This document shows positions 5,488 through 7,009 of a stretch of 7,009 nt of DNA, one piece after another. The DNA is from Synergistales bacterium Syner_01 (GTDB lineage: Bacteria; Synergistota; Synergistia; Synergistales; Aminobacteriaceae): contig LVBO01000164.1 in the NCBI GenBank assembly GCA_001604435.1, positions 1 to 7,009 of the forward strand. The letters are read 5' to 3'. The notes under the pieces are model-generated. The model was not told the origin of the DNA. It ran no database searches and saw only the letters and a list, made by a program, of their open reading frames with translations. The number at the start of each line of letters is the position of its first letter. Position 1 is the stretch's first letter. A program made the translations under genes and the position numbers.

Positions 5488-7009
5488 GACGACCCCTCCT
5501 TCAGCGAAAGAGAGGGAAAACTCCCCAGAATCTCCCCCTTCAGCGAGAGCACCGCGACGCCGAAGACGACGGTGTTCTCGGGGGGCGTTTCGCGCGTCTC
5601 CGCGCTTTTCCGCGGCGGCTCGACAAGGGAGGCGCGGGAGACGGCGTGCATCGCGCATCGGCGGTGCATCCGCTCCGCCAGCACGTCGAAGGTCTTCGAA
5701 AGCCCCCAGCGCTCGATCAGCGGAACCGCCTCCTCGGCCAGCGGCAGTGCGAGCAGTTCGCGGATCCGTTCGGGCGTCGCGCCGCACGCGCCCGCGCACG
5801 CCGCAAGCGTTTCGAGCCTCGCGTCGCCGTAGTCGCAGTGCGTGTTGAACAGCCCGGCGGCGACCTTCGCCCACTTGCCGACGTGCCCGAAGAGGTGGAG
5901 GCGGCGCGCGCCCAGCTCGGCGCTCTTCTTCAGCGCGTGCCCGAAGTGGTCCCCCGTACGGACGATCAGCTCGCGGGGAACGGCGTACCGTTCTTCAAGC
6001 GTCTTCTCCCCGACGTAGCCGGGGACCAGAAAGAGCGTCCCCGGACGGGGAGAGTCGAATGCGAGCGCCGACGAGATGTACATGTCGATGGAGGCGAGGT
6101 ACGCGGCCGTCGACTTGGGCTCGACGATGCCCGTGGTCCCGAGGATGGAGATCCCCCCCTCGATGCCGAGGCGCGGGTTCCATGTCTTCGCGGCCCGCTC
6201 CTCCCCCTCGGGGGCGGAGATCGTCACCGACAGCCCCTTTTCCGGAGGAAGCAACGGTTCGAGCGCGTCGCGGATCATCGTCCGGGGAGTGGGGTTGATC
6301 GCCCACTCTCCGGGAGGAAGGGGGAGCCCCTTCCGAGTGACGCGCCCGATGCCCCGGCCTCCGGAGATCGTGATTCCGGGCTCTTCGGAGAGCGCAACCT
6401 CCGCGACGACGAGCATGCCGTCGGTGACGTCGGGGTCGTCCCCCGCGTCCTTGCGCACCGAACAGCGGGCGCCCGAGGAGGTGAGTTCGCACGCTTCCAC
6501 GGGGATGCGCAGCACGGCTCCGTCGGAAGGAAGGCGGAGTTCCGCGGAGCGCGGAGCCTCCCCGGTGACGAGCAGCGTCGTCGCCGCCTTCGCCGCCGCC
6601 GCCGCGCAGCTTCCGGTCGTGAAGCCGCGCCTGCCCCCCTTTTCGGGAGCCGGAGGAGCGTCCTTGAGCGCGAGACGAATGATTGCGTTGACCGTCGCCG
6701 CCGCCACGGGGCTTCCGCCCTTCGGCCCGGGGGCGGTGATCCACTCGCAGTCGAGCGACGCCAGCTCGTCGTGCGACTCCGCCGCTCCGACGAAGCCGAT
6801 GGGGACGCCGACCACGAGCGCCGGGCGGCACTCGCCGCGCCGGATCAGATCGCAGAGTTCGAAGAGAGCGGTCGGCGCGTTGCCGATGGCCACGATCGCG
6901 CCGTCGAGAAAGGGAAGCGCCTTCCGCATCGCCAGTCGTGCGCGGGTTGTTCCGGTCCGTTTCGCCTCCTCGGCGACGTCCGGATCGTTCAGGAAGCAGA
7001 GCGTTTCGT
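5460..7009 (-). CDS. cbiCD: CbiC-CbiD fusion: cobalt-precorrin-8 methylmutase (C-terminal half) / cobalt-precorrin-5B C1-methyltransferase, 5' end outside window
   Basis: 515 codons are visible with no stop back to the window edge, so the Met at 6929 is internal. Residues about 1-115 are the second half of CbiC/CobH, which moves the C11 methyl to C12: TTRAR at 20-24, AIGNAPTALF at 40-49, GVPIGFVGAAESHD at 67-80, KGGSPVAAATVNA at 96-108. The N-terminal half of CbiC, with the family's catalytic histidine, lies outside. A linker of about 12 residues leads straight into CbiD, which methylates C1: RRGFTTGSCAAAAAKAA at 126-142, GGRGIGRVTRKGL at 216-228, AINPTPRTMI at 236-245, GGISILGTTGIVEP at 284-297, GHVGKWAKVAAGLFNTHCD at 374-392. 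The CbiD part is full length. Residues about 465-515 form a more variable tail. It overlaps cbiET by 28 nt. Both assignments are secure; that they form one polypeptide follows from the unbroken frame. Confidence 0.93.
   Translation of the reverse strand, partial: ETLCFLNDPDVAEEAKRTGTTRARLAMRKALPFLDGAIVAIGNAPTALFELCDLIRRGECRPALVVGVPIGFVGAAESHDELASLDCEWITAPGPKGGSPVAAATVNAIIRLALKDAPPAPEKGGRRGFTTGSCAAAAAKAATTLLVTGEAPRSAELRLPSDGAVLRIPVEACELTSSGARCSVRKDAGDDPDVTDGMLVVAEVALSEEPGITISGGRGIGRVTRKGLPLPPGEWAINPTPRTMIRDALEPLLPPEKGLSVTISAPEGEERAAKTWNPRLGIEGGISILGTTGIVEPKSTAAYLASIDMYISSALAFDSPRPGTLFLVPGYVGEKTLEERYAVPRELIVRTGDHFGHALKKSAELGARRLHLFGHVGKWAKVAAGLFNTHCDYGDARLETLAACAGACGATPERIRELLALPLAEEAVPLIERWGLSKTFDVLAERMHRRCAMHAVSRASLVEPPRKSAETRETPPENTVVFGVAVLSLKGEILGSFPSLSLKEGSSWEDLPSSV
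5495..5501 (-). promoter_or_regulatory. Consensus Shine-Dalgarno site of cbiET within the cbiCD 3' end
   Basis: Minus-strand AAGGAGG lies 7 nt before the ATG at 5487-5485. It is the strongest ribosome site in the window and lies inside the coding sequence of cbiCD, just before that gene's stop at 5462-5460. It decides the cbiET start against the longer open frame that runs back to 5874. Confidence 0.75.

Noticed and set aside
5488..5874. Upstream extension of cbiET into cbiCD
   Set aside because: No start with a ribosome site, Arg-rich translation opposite strong CbiD coding, and CbiE homology begins exactly at 5487.

Overview
The window is a compact, high-G+C (roughly two thirds by eye) segment of an anaerobic cobalamin (vitamin B12) biosynthesis operon. 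Every supported gene lies on the minus strand, so transcription runs from position 7009 towards 1. CbiG- and CbiD-type enzymes, with no sign of the oxygen-dependent CobG/CobN-type route, point to an anaerobic or facultatively anaerobic bacterium using the early-cobalt pathway. The mix of gene fusions with hemA and a precorrin-2 dehydrogenase in one operon would fit anaerobes such as Synergistota, Desulfovibrio-like bacteria or Clostridia. I cannot settle the taxon from the sequence.

Layout in transcription order: (1) 7009-5460, a CbiC-CbiD fusion whose 5' end lies outside the window; (2) 5487-4177, a CbiE-CbiT fusion; (3) 4152-3340, cbiF, whose 3' end is disrupted by an apparent deletion plus frameshift; (4) 3398-1611, a CbiG-CbiH fusion; (5) 1614-364, hemA (glutamyl-tRNA reductase); (6) 371-1, the start of a CysG-N/SirC-type precorrin-2 dehydrogenase, cut by the window edge. 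The genes are packed tightly: overlaps of 28, 4 and 8 nt, and one gap of 24 nt. Each internal start has a purine-rich Shine-Dalgarno sequence about 7 nt upstream. I see no promoter, terminator, riboswitch, RNA gene, mobile element or CRISPR array, and no gene-free stretch over 300 bases.

The genes act together. HemA commits glutamyl-tRNA to tetrapyrrole synthesis. The dehydrogenase turns precorrin-2 into sirohydrochlorin. CbiH, CbiF, CbiG, CbiD, CbiT, CbiE and CbiC then carry out ring contraction, methylations, decarboxylation and methyl migration towards cobyrinate. CbiL, a cobaltochelatase (CbiK/CbiX), CbiJ, CbiA and hemB/C/D are not in the window and would be expected nearby or elsewhere. 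This is a known pathway in an accessory-looking arrangement, not a new system. The most notable point is the cbiF lesion: the characteristic CbiF C-terminus is still readable in another frame and ends in an ATGA overlap with cbiG, while about 25 codons before it are missing.
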